This document shows positions 56,342 to 63,231 of a stretch of DNA of 64,000 nucleotides, in pieces. This DNA is from an unidentified eubacterium SCB49 (GTDB lineage: Bacteria > Bacteroidota > Bacteroidia > Flavobacteriales > Flavobacteriaceae), in the NCBI GenBank assembly GCA_000170815.1, contig ABCO01000002.1, forward strand, positions 228,810-292,809. Direction: 5' to 3'. The notes under the pieces were generated by a model. It had not been told where the DNA came from and did not search any database. It worked only from the letters and a program-made list of their open reading frames with translations. A program made the translations under genes and the position numbers. Within the stretch, counting starts at the first letter, position 1; each line of letters starts with the position of its first letter.

Positions 56342-57313
56342 TTAATTTTTCACTAAAGTACTTCTATAATTATTATCATAGGTTAGTCCTGATTTTGCAA
56401 TAGCAAAAGCCTGTTTTAAGAGTTTATTACAGACAGCAATTAAGGCTAGTTTTTTACTCTTCCCTTTGGCCACTAATCTATCATAAAGTGCTTTGCAAGC
56501 TTGGTTGTATTTACAAGCATTAAAACTGCACATAAACAATAAATTTCGAAGCTTTTGATTTCCTATTTTACTGATTCGACTACGTCCATTTACACTGCTT
56601 CCACTCTTGCGAATCACAGGAGTTAATCCAGCATAACTACACAATTCACTGCCGCTTGTAAAGCGCTCAAATCCATCAGTAAGAACCACTAGCATTAGGG
56701 AAGTTTTCGCTCCAATTCCAGGTATCGTTTTCACACGGGTCAACAGATCTTGATGTACCTCTTTAACCAATATCAAAAGTTTATCTTCCAAGATTTTTAA
56801 TTCTTTTTGTACTTGTTTTAAACTGCGGTTTAGAGAACTCACTACTACTTTACTTGGATTTCCTAAAACAGCTTCACCATGTATTTTGTTTTTTAGCATT
56901 GTGCTCTGTTTTGTATACACAGAAAGGAGTCTGGTCATTTGAAGACACTCTGTTTGATGTTTTGAGTTACCTTTCCAAAGCTTTAATTCTACTTGTTTTG
57001 CATATGCGCAAATCAGTTTAGAGTCACTTTTATCGGTCTTAATTTTTGACAGCTTCATTTGGATAAAGCGCTTAACTGCTAATGGATTTTCTACAGAAAC
57101 CTTTATCCCAGACTCTAATAAATAATAGGCCAACTGATAGTGATAATAACCTGTAGCTTCCATCACGCAATGACTATTAACATCTAACAATTTTACAAGC
57201 TTTTTAAAGCCCGAAATAGTGTTTTTAAACTGGTAATAATTCCCTTCAGAATCAGTAACATCAAAAACTAAATGACTAATATCTATTCCAAAATATTTTA
57301 TATCTTTATTCAT
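56342..57313 (-). CDS. IS110-family transposase (IS-B, copy 1)
   Basis: 323 aa, DEDD/Ser recombinase, distantly related to the IS-A enzyme. GIDISHL (8-14, Asp), EATGYYHYQ (about 53-61, Glu), KTDKSDSKLICAY (about 92-104, two Asp) in the RuvC-like half; IPGIGAKTSLML and KSGSSVNGRSRISK (Ser region) in the C-terminal half. It is complete. Copy 2 at the window end matches it closely. Confidence 0.95.
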   Translation of the reverse strand: MNKDIKYFGIDISHLVFDVTDSEGNYYQFKNTISGFKKLVKLLDVNSHCVMEATGYYHYQLAYYLLESGIKVSVENPLAVKRFIQMKLSKIKTDKSDSKLICAYAKQVELKLWKGNSKHQTECLQMTRLLSVYTKQSTMLKNKIHGEAVLGNPSKVVVSSLNRSLKQVQKELKILEDKLLILVKEVHQDLLTRVKTIPGIGAKTSLMLVVLTDGFERFTSGSELCSYAGLTPVIRKSGSSVNGRSRISKIGNQKLRNLLFMCSFNACKYNQACKALYDRLVAKGKSKKLALIAVCNKLLKQAFAIAKSGLTYDNNYRSTLVKN

Positions 57314-57329
57314 ATAAGAAAATGATTTT

Positions 57330-57500
57330 TGAAAGGACCACTACGCGAGTTTCAACGACTTAAAATCGAGGTCTAATAGCCTCATAGAACTGTACGAAAT
57401 CTGTGTAGTAAAAGAGAGGGGGTTTTCAATGTTGACGAAGTCTTAAGCTTCTGCGTGTATATTAACCTTATTCCTCTCTTTTGTTCTTTCTGATTATAAA
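57330..57500 (-). ncRNA. Candidate bridge RNA of IS-B (copy 1)
   Basis: Non-coding flank upstream of the transposase. CTGTGTAGTAAAA (57401-57413) resembles the far IS end CTGTGGTAAAA (56315-56325). A hairpin (AAGAGAGG 57412-57419 with CCTCTCTT 57473-57480) encloses CTTAAGC (57442-57448), identical to 57531-57537 at the near junction, and CGTGTATATTAA (57454-57465), one base short of the target flank CGTGTATAATTAA (57538-57550). This is the donor/target guide pattern expected of a bridge RNA. Confidence 0.55.
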
Positions 57501-57689
57501 TTAAATATAGTGTTTTTATTAAAATGCTAACTTAAGCCGTGTATAATTAATTGCTAGCTTCTAGCCTACTTGCGAAAATTCCTGCAGAATTTTCACGGGT
57601 TCGTAAATGTTTGTTAACTTAGTTGCTTAACCACGCAACTAACCATACACGTATTCCAAGATCAATTCCAAGGAATTTATATTTTATTT

Positions 57690-58682
57690 TTAGGCTGCAA
57701 ATTTTTGTAATTCTACGTATGGAGTTCCCCTTTTTACAACAGCAAAAGCTCTAGCTATAAGTTTGTTTCGAACATTATTTATGGCTACCATTTTATCTTT
57801 TCCTTCTGCTAATTTGCGTTGATAGTATAATCGTAATTCACTATCGTGCTGTATTGCCGAAACACTTGCCATACTTAACAAGCTTTTCATTTTTCGATCT
57901 CCTAAATAGTGACATTGTTTCCTTCTATGAATACTGGTTCCAGACTCGTGAGCAAAGGGTGCTGTACCACAATAACTTGAAAATGCACGCCAATTATCAA
58001 AACGTGTAAAATTACCTGTATGGTAAATAATTTGGCTCGCAACCACTAAGCCTACTCCTTTAAGGCTTGTAAGTAATTTATAGTTTTTTTGCATAGCCCT
58101 ATCTTCAAATAGAATTTCTTTTATGCGACTTTCTATTGAAGTAACTTGCTTTTCTAGGTAATCAATACTACGTTTTAAGCTAATACATCCAAGATCTGTG
58201 GTAGGGCTAGACAAAAGGTTTTTAAGCTCTTTTAAAGTACCTTTTAAACCCGCATTATTTCTAACTAGCTGATCCCGCAAAGCCAATAATCTACCTAGCT
58301 CTAATTGAGATGTGCTTTTTACTGTGCTAGGGCTTAGCTCTTCTCTATAAAGCCATCCATATCTAGCAATTAAACTAGCGTCTAAACGATCTGTCTTTTC
58401 TTTAACGATGCCTGATGAACGCTTTATTTTTAAGGGACTTTCTTCTACATAAACAACATCTTTACTATTCAAATAAAGGGCAAGTTTTAAGGAGTAATAC
58501 CCTGTATTCTCAAAACAGTAAAAAACCATATACTCTTTTGTAGACTTACTCACCCATTTTAGTAAACTTTTGTAACCTGAGACATCATTAACAAACTCTT
58601 TATGCACTTGGGCTTTGTGGCAATAAGCATCAATTGTTTTTTTTGAAACATCAATTCCAACTACTTCTTGGTAATTTTTCAT
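57690..58682 (-). CDS. IS110-family transposase (IS-A, copy 2)
   Basis: 330 aa, identical protein to the copy at 50897-51889; only silent base changes separate them (for example around 57787, 57851 and 58060). Full set of DEDD motifs and Ser region, so probably active. Recent transposition or gene conversion. Confidence 0.95.
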   Translation of the reverse strand: MKNYQEVVGIDVSKKTIDAYCHKAQVHKEFVNDVSGYKSLLKWVSKSTKEYMVFYCFENTGYYSLKLALYLNSKDVVYVEESPLKIKRSSGIVKEKTDRLDASLIARYGWLYREELSPSTVKSTSQLELGRLLALRDQLVRNNAGLKGTLKELKNLLSSPTTDLGCISLKRSIDYLEKQVTSIESRIKEILFEDRAMQKNYKLLTSLKGVGLVVASQIIYHTGNFTRFDNWRAFSSYCGTAPFAHESGTSIHRRKQCHYLGDRKMKSLLSMASVSAIQHDSELRLYYQRKLAEGKDKMVAINNVRNKLIARAFAVVKRGTPYVELQKFAA

Positions 58683-58692
58683 ATTTTTATAT

Positions 58693-58853
58693 TTAGGTAA
58701 ATTAATATGTTGCTTTAACTACTTCCTTTATCGAGAGTGTAAACTCCTGGTATTCCAAATGGTTCTTGGCAACTTTATAGATAGAGAGGACTCGTACGTG
58801 TACTGGAGCGTTATTCTAAAACACGTTATAGTTCTCCTCTCTTCTATTTAAAT
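58693..58853 (-). ncRNA. Candidate bridge RNA of IS-A (copy 2)
   Basis: Counterpart of 51900-52060 with the same guide segments: GTATTCCAA near 58750, stem pair GAGAGGA/TCCTCTC, CGTGTA near 58797 and AAACACGTT near 58819. Matches the junctions at 57651 and 58874. Confidence 0.6.
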
Positions 58854-58903
58854 ATATCTATTACAAACTAAAGAAACACGTTGCCTACAATATTGAAAAA
58901 ACT

Positions 58904-59563
58904 ATGCTAAAAAAATTACTGATACTTATTTTAACATTTAATCTTGCTTCTTGTCAATCCCAAACAAGTAAAAACTACGCCGATAAACTTAAAATATGCT
59001 TGCCTAGTAATGATGTCGAAATTTTGAACAAAGCGACTGAACATTTTGAATATAAACTGATAGAATTTTACGGAAACGAAAACTTAAATCAAAATTATCT
59101 GAAATTTTTAAGTGCTATGAGCCAACCTAATCTTGCGCCTGAATTTCCACGAAATTTTTTCGTCAACTCTAAATCAACCCAAATTTTAAGTGATTTAGTT
59201 AGTAGCGGAGATTCAACAGGAATATGGATAGCTTTCGAAGAAGATGATATAGAATTTGAAGAGACAATCCAAATAACTTCAATTGGCGACGAAACAGAGC
59301 CGGAAAAGAAAGAATTAAAGATAGATGTTCTAAATCCGAATGGGAATTATTTAAAATGCCTTGTCAAAGAAAACGAAACTAAAATAATGAATGATGTTTT
59401 AACGAGGATGGCCGAAATAGGTGGTTTGAGCCCTTCTCTAACTTCAGGAGCATTAAAAAATAATTTGACTGAATCTGATTTTGAAAACGGATTAAATAAA
59501 GTTGCAGTTGCTATCGGATTTTATTACGATATTGTAAAATTGATTAACGATAATCAAAAGTAA
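58904..59563 (+). CDS. Cassette 6: lipoprotein of unknown function
   Basis: 219 aa, lipobox (LASC, Cys17) after a short hydrophobic helix. The mature part is acidic and looks alpha/beta, with no motif I recognise. The segment AFEEDDIEFEE is very acidic; the C-terminal helix region (LNKVAVAIGFYYDIVKLI) is amphipathic. The gene starts 17 bases after GTTGCCT and ends before TGTAGGCAAC (59576-59585). Confidence 0.72.
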   Translation: MLKKLLILILTFNLASCQSQTSKNYADKLKICLPSNDVEILNKATEHFEYKLIEFYGNENLNQNYLKFLSAMSQPNLAPEFPRNFFVNSKSTQILSDLVSSGDSTGIWIAFEEDDIEFEETIQITSIGDETEPEKKELKIDVLNPNGNYLKCLVKENETKIMNDVLTRMAEIGGLSPSLTSGALKNNLTESDFENGLNKVAVAIGFYYDIVKLINDNQK

Positions 59564-59578
59564 GCGCAGAAATACTGT

Positions 59579-59776
59579 AGGCAACAACGTATAAAAACAA
59601 TAGGGCAATTGCAGCAAAACCGAATGGTTCAGGCGCATTTGCGAGGTCGCCAAATTTTTAAATTTGGCTTATAGAGAAATAAAAGTAATAAGTAAAATTT
59701 AAAAATTCGGCTTGTGTTCAACCGAATGGTTCGTGCGTTTTTTCAGCCCTACTGTTCTTATACAAATCCGTTGTAA
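59579..59776 (+). repeat. attC-like site 6 (long form)
   Basis: Inverse core AGGCAAC (59579-59585) to core GTTGTAA (59770-59776), about 198 bases, longer than sites 1-5. Outer arms GTATAAAAACAATAGGGC and GCCCTACTGTTCTTATAC pair almost fully; centre has CCAAATTTTTAAATTTGG plus CCGAATGGTTC repeated on both sides in direct orientation. Different subfamily from sites 2-5. Confidence 0.7.
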
Positions 59777-59795
59777 CCAATTTAAAAAAACAAAT

Positions 59796-60944
59796 ATGAG
59801 AATCATTTTATTAAAATTTGCGATTTTATTCATAGTTAATATTACGTATTCACAAGAAATAAAAACAGTAAATATATCGGGCAACAAAGAAATTGGGAAT
59901 AGAGAAATACTAATATATACACCAAAAGAATATTCTGACCCAACGACAAAATTTGAAGTTGTTTATGTGCTCGATGCACAACAACGCGAGATTTTTGATG
60001 CAGTACATTCGACAATTGCGTTTCAGAACTACGGCCTACGTCCTATGATTGTAGTAGGAATTGTTTCTGATAATAGAAATAAAGACTTTCTGCCTATAAA
60101 TAAGCATCCTGAAACAATTCAAGAACAAGCAGGTCAATTAGGAAATGCCTCTAATTTTAGTGAATTTATAGACAAAACATTAATTCCTTATATAGACACG
60201 AATTTTCGAACATTACCCACGAAAATTGGTATTGGATATTCAAATGGCGGAACATTTTTAAATTACAATATGTTAATCAAACCTGATATGTTCGATGCCA
60301 TATTTTCGATAGATGCTAATTTCAACTATGATAAAGGGCAGTTAATTGATAAATTGGAAAACGATAATAAGTTGAAACAATCAAAAATATTCTACTACAC
60401 TTGCCAAACTGCTTCAAGTGAGAATTGGATAAAAAATAGCGAAACATTCAACTCTATTCTAGAAAAAAATACAAGTATGACGATTGAAAAAGATTTTTTT
60501 CAATCAGAAACTCATACAAGTGTATATCAACAAGGAGTTATAAATGCATTTAAAGCTTACTTCCGTTATCAATTTTTCAATTCAGAAAAATTGATAGAAT
60601 ATTTTAAAAATCTTGAAGATAACGGGCAGTATATTTTGAGTAAAAAAGAATTACACCGCACGGCCAAACTCTTTATGCAATTTAATATGACTGAGGATGC
60701 TAGAAAAATATTGCTCAACTTTCAAGATAAACTATCTGGCGATATAGAAGAAAGTAACGATTTATATGCTTTGTTTGAGACAGGCGATTTGTATTTTAAT
60801 TTAGGTTTTAAAAATATAGCAAAAAAATACTTTTTATTTTGTGAAAGTAAGCTTGAACAAAATCGAGATAAGATAAGTAGTGAGTTTTATAATTTTGGAA
60901 AAGGAAAAATTAAAGAAAAACTTCTTCTAATTAATAAAAAATAG
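59796..60944 (+). CDS. Cassette 7: secreted esterase-D-like alpha/beta hydrolase with C-terminal helical repeats
   Basis: 382 aa from the ATG at 59796 (MRIILLKFAILF); an upstream in-frame ATG lies in site 6 and is rejected. Signal peptide to about residue 20 (TYSQ). Esterase-like domain (about 22-270) with YVLDAQQ, a PMIVVGI strand and the nucleophile elbow GYSNGG (Ser); a possible catalytic His is in SETHTSVY. The C-terminal about 100 residues look like TPR-type helices. Related to siderophore esterase/YieL-like proteins; substrate unknown. Confidence 0.8.
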   Translation: MRIILLKFAILFIVNITYSQEIKTVNISGNKEIGNREILIYTPKEYSDPTTKFEVVYVLDAQQREIFDAVHSTIAFQNYGLRPMIVVGIVSDNRNKDFLPINKHPETIQEQAGQLGNASNFSEFIDKTLIPYIDTNFRTLPTKIGIGYSNGGTFLNYNMLIKPDMFDAIFSIDANFNYDKGQLIDKLENDNKLKQSKIFYYTCQTASSENWIKNSETFNSILEKNTSMTIEKDFFQSETHTSVYQQGVINAFKAYFRYQFFNSEKLIEYFKNLEDNGQYILSKKELHRTAKLFMQFNMTEDARKILLNFQDKLSGDIEESNDLYALFETGDLYFNLGFKNIAKKYFLFCESKLEQNRDKISSEFYNFGKGKIKEKLLLINKK

Positions 60945-60961
60945 TAACGAAAAAAAACTGG

Positions 60962-61157
60962 TTACAACAACGTATATAGCTCATAGCTAGCAATTTACTT
61001 AATCGGAAGTGTAGGCATATCTACAAAGTCCGCCAAATTTTTTAATTTGGCTTATTGAAAAGAAAAGGTAATAAGAAAATTAAAAAATTCGGCTCGTGCT
61101 TAACCGAAAAAACATCGCTAATTTACACGCTACGGGTCATATCCCCTAACGTTATAT
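60962..61157 (+). repeat. attC-like site 7 (long form)
   Basis: Inverse core TTACAAC (60962-60968) to core GTTATAT (61151-61157), about 196 bases. Centre CCAAATT-TTTT-AATTTGG and outer arms ATATAGCTCATAGC with GCTACGGGTCATAT (several wobble pairs). Same size class and centre as site 6. Confidence 0.65.
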
Positions 61158-61177
61158 GCAACCTAAAAAAAATAATT

Positions 61178-61206
61178 TGTAACATTTTGACATTCCTTGT
61201 ATCTAA
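61178..61206 (+). promoter_or_regulatory. Possible ECF-type promoter within cassette 8
   Basis: TGTAAC (61178-61183), 15 bases, GTATCTAA (61199-61206), with the ATG at 61229. AAC in the -35 region is typical of ECF promoters, and the cassette itself carries an ECF sigma gene, so autoregulation is possible. This is inference from one site. Confidence 0.4.
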
Positions 61207-61228
61207 ATGAAAACTAAAAGGAAACAAA

Positions 61229-62167
61229 ATGAAAAAAACACTAGCAGTATTCGTATTTGTAGTATCAACAATCGTAGTTAACTCTCAAACAATTTATTCA
61301 AAAGCATTTGGTAATCCAAATGATAAGCCAATAATCTTCCTTCACGGTGGACCAGGATATAATTCTGTGGGTTTTGAAGCAACAACAGCTGAGAAACTTT
61401 CGAAAAATGGTTTTTATGTCATTTCTTATGATAGACGTGGAGAAGGAAGGTCACCAGATAAAGATGCAAAATTCACATTTGATGAAACTTTTGATGATTT
61501 AAATTTAATTTACAAAAAATTTAATTTAACATCAGCAACATTAATAGGACATAGTTTCGGTGGTATAATTGCAAACTTATATGCAGAAAAATATCCAAAT
61601 AAAACTAAATCTATTATTCTTGTCTCTACACCACTTTCGATGCAAGAAACTTTTTCTACCATCTTAAAATCATCAAAACCAATTTACATAAGTAAGAATG
61701 ATTCAGTTAATCTTAACTATATAAATATGTTAGAGAAAATGGATAAAAGCTCTATAGAATACAGTTCATACTGTTTTAGTCACGCTATGCAAAATGGATT
61801 TTATTATGCAAAAAAACCTTCAATTGAAGCTTTAAATATTTATAAAAAATTTAGAACAGATTCTTTACTTATAAAATATAGTTCAAAAATGACGTATGAG
61901 GCACCAAGAGGTTTTTGGCAAAATGAAAAATATACAACTTTAGACTTAAAAGATAATCTAAAACAAATAGTGAAGAATGGCACACCTGTTTTTGGTTTAT
62001 ATGGTAAAGATGATGGGCTATTTTCAGAAACTCAAATAAAAAATATTGAAAATTTAATTGGAGCCGTTAACTTTAAATATATAGATAATTGCTCGCATAA
62101 CCTCTTTATAGACCAGCAAACCAAATTTATAAACGCATTAAAAAATGGACTGAATAATGAATTTTGA
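61229..62167 (+). CDS. Cassette 8, gene a: secreted alpha/beta hydrolase
   Basis: 312 aa, signal peptide to about residue 19 (VNSQ). HGGPG oxyanion motif (about 39-43), SYDRRGEGRS, nucleophile elbow GHSFGG (about 108-113, Ser), Asp in GKDDGLF and His in NCSHNLF: complete catalytic triad. The HGGPG motif is typical of proline iminopeptidase-type and related hydrolases. It overlaps the next gene by 11 bases. Confidence 0.85.
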   Translation: MKKTLAVFVFVVSTIVVNSQTIYSKAFGNPNDKPIIFLHGGPGYNSVGFEATTAEKLSKNGFYVISYDRRGEGRSPDKDAKFTFDETFDDLNLIYKKFNLTSATLIGHSFGGIIANLYAEKYPNKTKSIILVSTPLSMQETFSTILKSSKPIYISKNDSVNLNYINMLEKMDKSSIEYSSYCFSHAMQNGFYYAKKPSIEALNIYKKFRTDSLLIKYSSKMTYEAPRGFWQNEKYTTLDLKDNLKQIVKNGTPVFGLYGKDDGLFSETQIKNIENLIGAVNFKYIDNCSHNLFIDQQTKFINALKNGLNNEF

Positions 62168-62630
62168 AACTATTTATAATACACACTGGCAAAAAGTTTT
62201 TAGGCTTTGTATGGGTTATGTAAATGATACTGATAGAGCAAAAGATTTAGCTCAAGAAACATTTATTAAAGTTTGGCAACAATTACCCAAATTTAGAAAC
62301 GAATCTTCTATTGGAACTTGGATATTTAGAATTGCATCCAATACCTGTTTACGGCAGATTCAAAAAGATAACAAAATGCCTAAATCTGAATTACCATCAG
62401 AAATCAAGGATGAAATCCTAGACACAAGTATAGAGAAGGATTTACAGTTTTTATATAAGTGTATTTCTGAACTACAAGAAGTAGAACGAATCATTATATC
62501 ATTAGAATTAGAAGAAATGAATCAAAAGGAAATAGCTCTAATTGTTGGCCTATCTGAAGGCAATGTTAGAGTTAAGATTCACAGAATAAAACAAAAATTA
62601 ACACAAAAATTCAAGAAAAATGGAAACTAA
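62157..62630 (+). CDS. Cassette 8, gene b: ECF-type sigma factor
   Basis: 157 aa. Region 2 with DRAKDLAQETFIKVWQQLP (about 25-43) and the RNA-polymerase-binding GTWIFRIASNTCLRQ; region 4 with LEEMNQKEIALIVGLSEGNVRVKIHR (about 118-143). It overlaps both neighbours (11 bases each), so the three are translated together. A sigma factor as cassette cargo is unusual. Confidence 0.88.
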   Translation: MNFETIYNTHWQKVFRLCMGYVNDTDRAKDLAQETFIKVWQQLPKFRNESSIGTWIFRIASNTCLRQIQKDNKMPKSELPSEIKDEILDTSIEKDLQFLYKCISELQEVERIIISLELEEMNQKEIALIVGLSEGNVRVKIHRIKQKLTQKFKKNGN

Positions 62631-63210
62631 TATAGATTTAAAAAAATTATGGAATAAACAAATAATAGAAACCCCAAATGTGGAAATTCTTTATTCTAAA
62701 GTAAATAAATTAAAAAACAAAAGCTTTTTAACGCTAATAATAGTAAACATTACACTTTTATTAACCATTACTTTTATCGGTTTTATTTGGTATTATTATC
62801 AACCTGAATTAATAACTACTAAGATTGGTATTGTATTTATTATTTTAGCTACAATTATATATTTATTACCATTTAACAAACAATTTTCTTTACTTACCAA
62901 AAATAAGACAGAGCCTAATAGTAAGGAATACCTTCAACAACTTGTAAAGTTAAAAAAAGCACAAGTATTCCAACAAACTAAAATGTTAAGTGTGTTTTTT
63001 ATAATGCTATCTATAGGAATTGGATTATATCTTTTTGAGTATGTTTCTAGAATGACACTCACTTGGGGAATAATTACTTATGGAATAACCCTACTTTGGT
63101 TTGCAATAAATTGGTTCTATTTAAGACCTAAAGCAATTACAAAACAGAACACAAAAATAAATAAGCTCTTAGTTGAATTTGAGAAATTGAATAATCAAAT
63201 GATTGAATAA
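62620..63210 (+). CDS. Cassette 8, gene c: four-helix membrane protein, probable anti-sigma factor
   Basis: 196 aa. Cytosolic N-terminal part (about 1-34), then helices at about 36-56, 66-84, 120-138 and 143-165, then a charged C-terminus. Position directly after an ECF sigma gene with an 11-base overlap suggests anti-sigma function. The unit end GCATATAAC follows (63217-63225). Confidence 0.72.
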   Translation: METNIDLKKLWNKQIIETPNVEILYSKVNKLKNKSFLTLIIVNITLLLTITFIGFIWYYYQPELITTKIGIVFIILATIIYLLPFNKQFSLLTKNKTEPNSKEYLQQLVKLKKAQVFQQTKMLSVFFIMLSIGIGLYLFEYVSRMTLTWGIITYGITLLWFAINWFYLRPKAITKQNTKINKLLVEFEKLNNQMIE

Positions 63211-63216
63211 AAGGCA

Positions 63217-63231
63217 GCATATAACAAAGTA
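63217..63231 (+). repeat. attC-like site 8, left stub
   Basis: GCATATAAC (63217-63225), the exact reverse complement of the cassette 8 start (61151-61159), then AAAGTA. IS-B copy 2 begins at once; the rest of the site lies beyond the window. Confidence 0.7.

Larger units (their letters stand above)
56315..57536 (-). mobile_element. IS-B copy 1 (IS110 family), in the left arm of site 5
   Basis: About 1.2 kb. Both copies enter immediately after AACAAAGTA, 6 bases past the inverse core. The right boundary lies in CTTAAGCCGTGTATAATT (57531-57548), where the site sequence resumes; exact ends are uncertain by a few bases. Short flank downstream of the transposase (27 bases), long flank (about 220 bases) upstream. 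Confidence 0.85.
57652..58876 (-). mobile_element. IS-A copy 2 (IS110 family), in the right arm of site 5
   Basis: Same structure and orientation as copy 1, offset by 6793 bases, with a few nucleotide differences. Left flank CCATACACG and right flank ACGTTGCC belong to site 5. The same insertion point in two sites that differ elsewhere shows target specificity. Confidence 0.85.
56302..58886 (+). repeat. attC-like site 5, interrupted by both IS-B and IS-A
   Basis: Inverse core AGCTAAC (56302-56308) plus AAAGTA (to 56314), then IS-B copy 1, then the body of the site (about 57537-57651), then IS-A copy 2, then the core GTTGCCT (58880-58886). In the body, CGTGTATAATTAATTGC pairs with GCAACTAACCATACACG and the centre is GAAAATTC-CTGCA-GAATTTTC. 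Removing the two elements leaves a site of about the normal 130 bases. Confidence 0.75.

Noticed and set aside
50897..57313. IS-A and IS-B transposases as the cassette integrase
   Set aside because: They are DEDD/Ser IS110 enzymes within their own elements, not tyrosine recombinases, and their insertion points are not the cassette boundaries.
59712..59795. Earlier ATG for the cassette 7 esterase
   Set aside because: It lies in site 6, and the true signal peptide begins at 59796.
49812..61157. The spacers as simple terminators or REP-type repeats
   Set aside because: They lack U-tracts, are 130-200 bases long, and their ends co-vary with the start of the preceding unit, which terminators and REPs do not explain.
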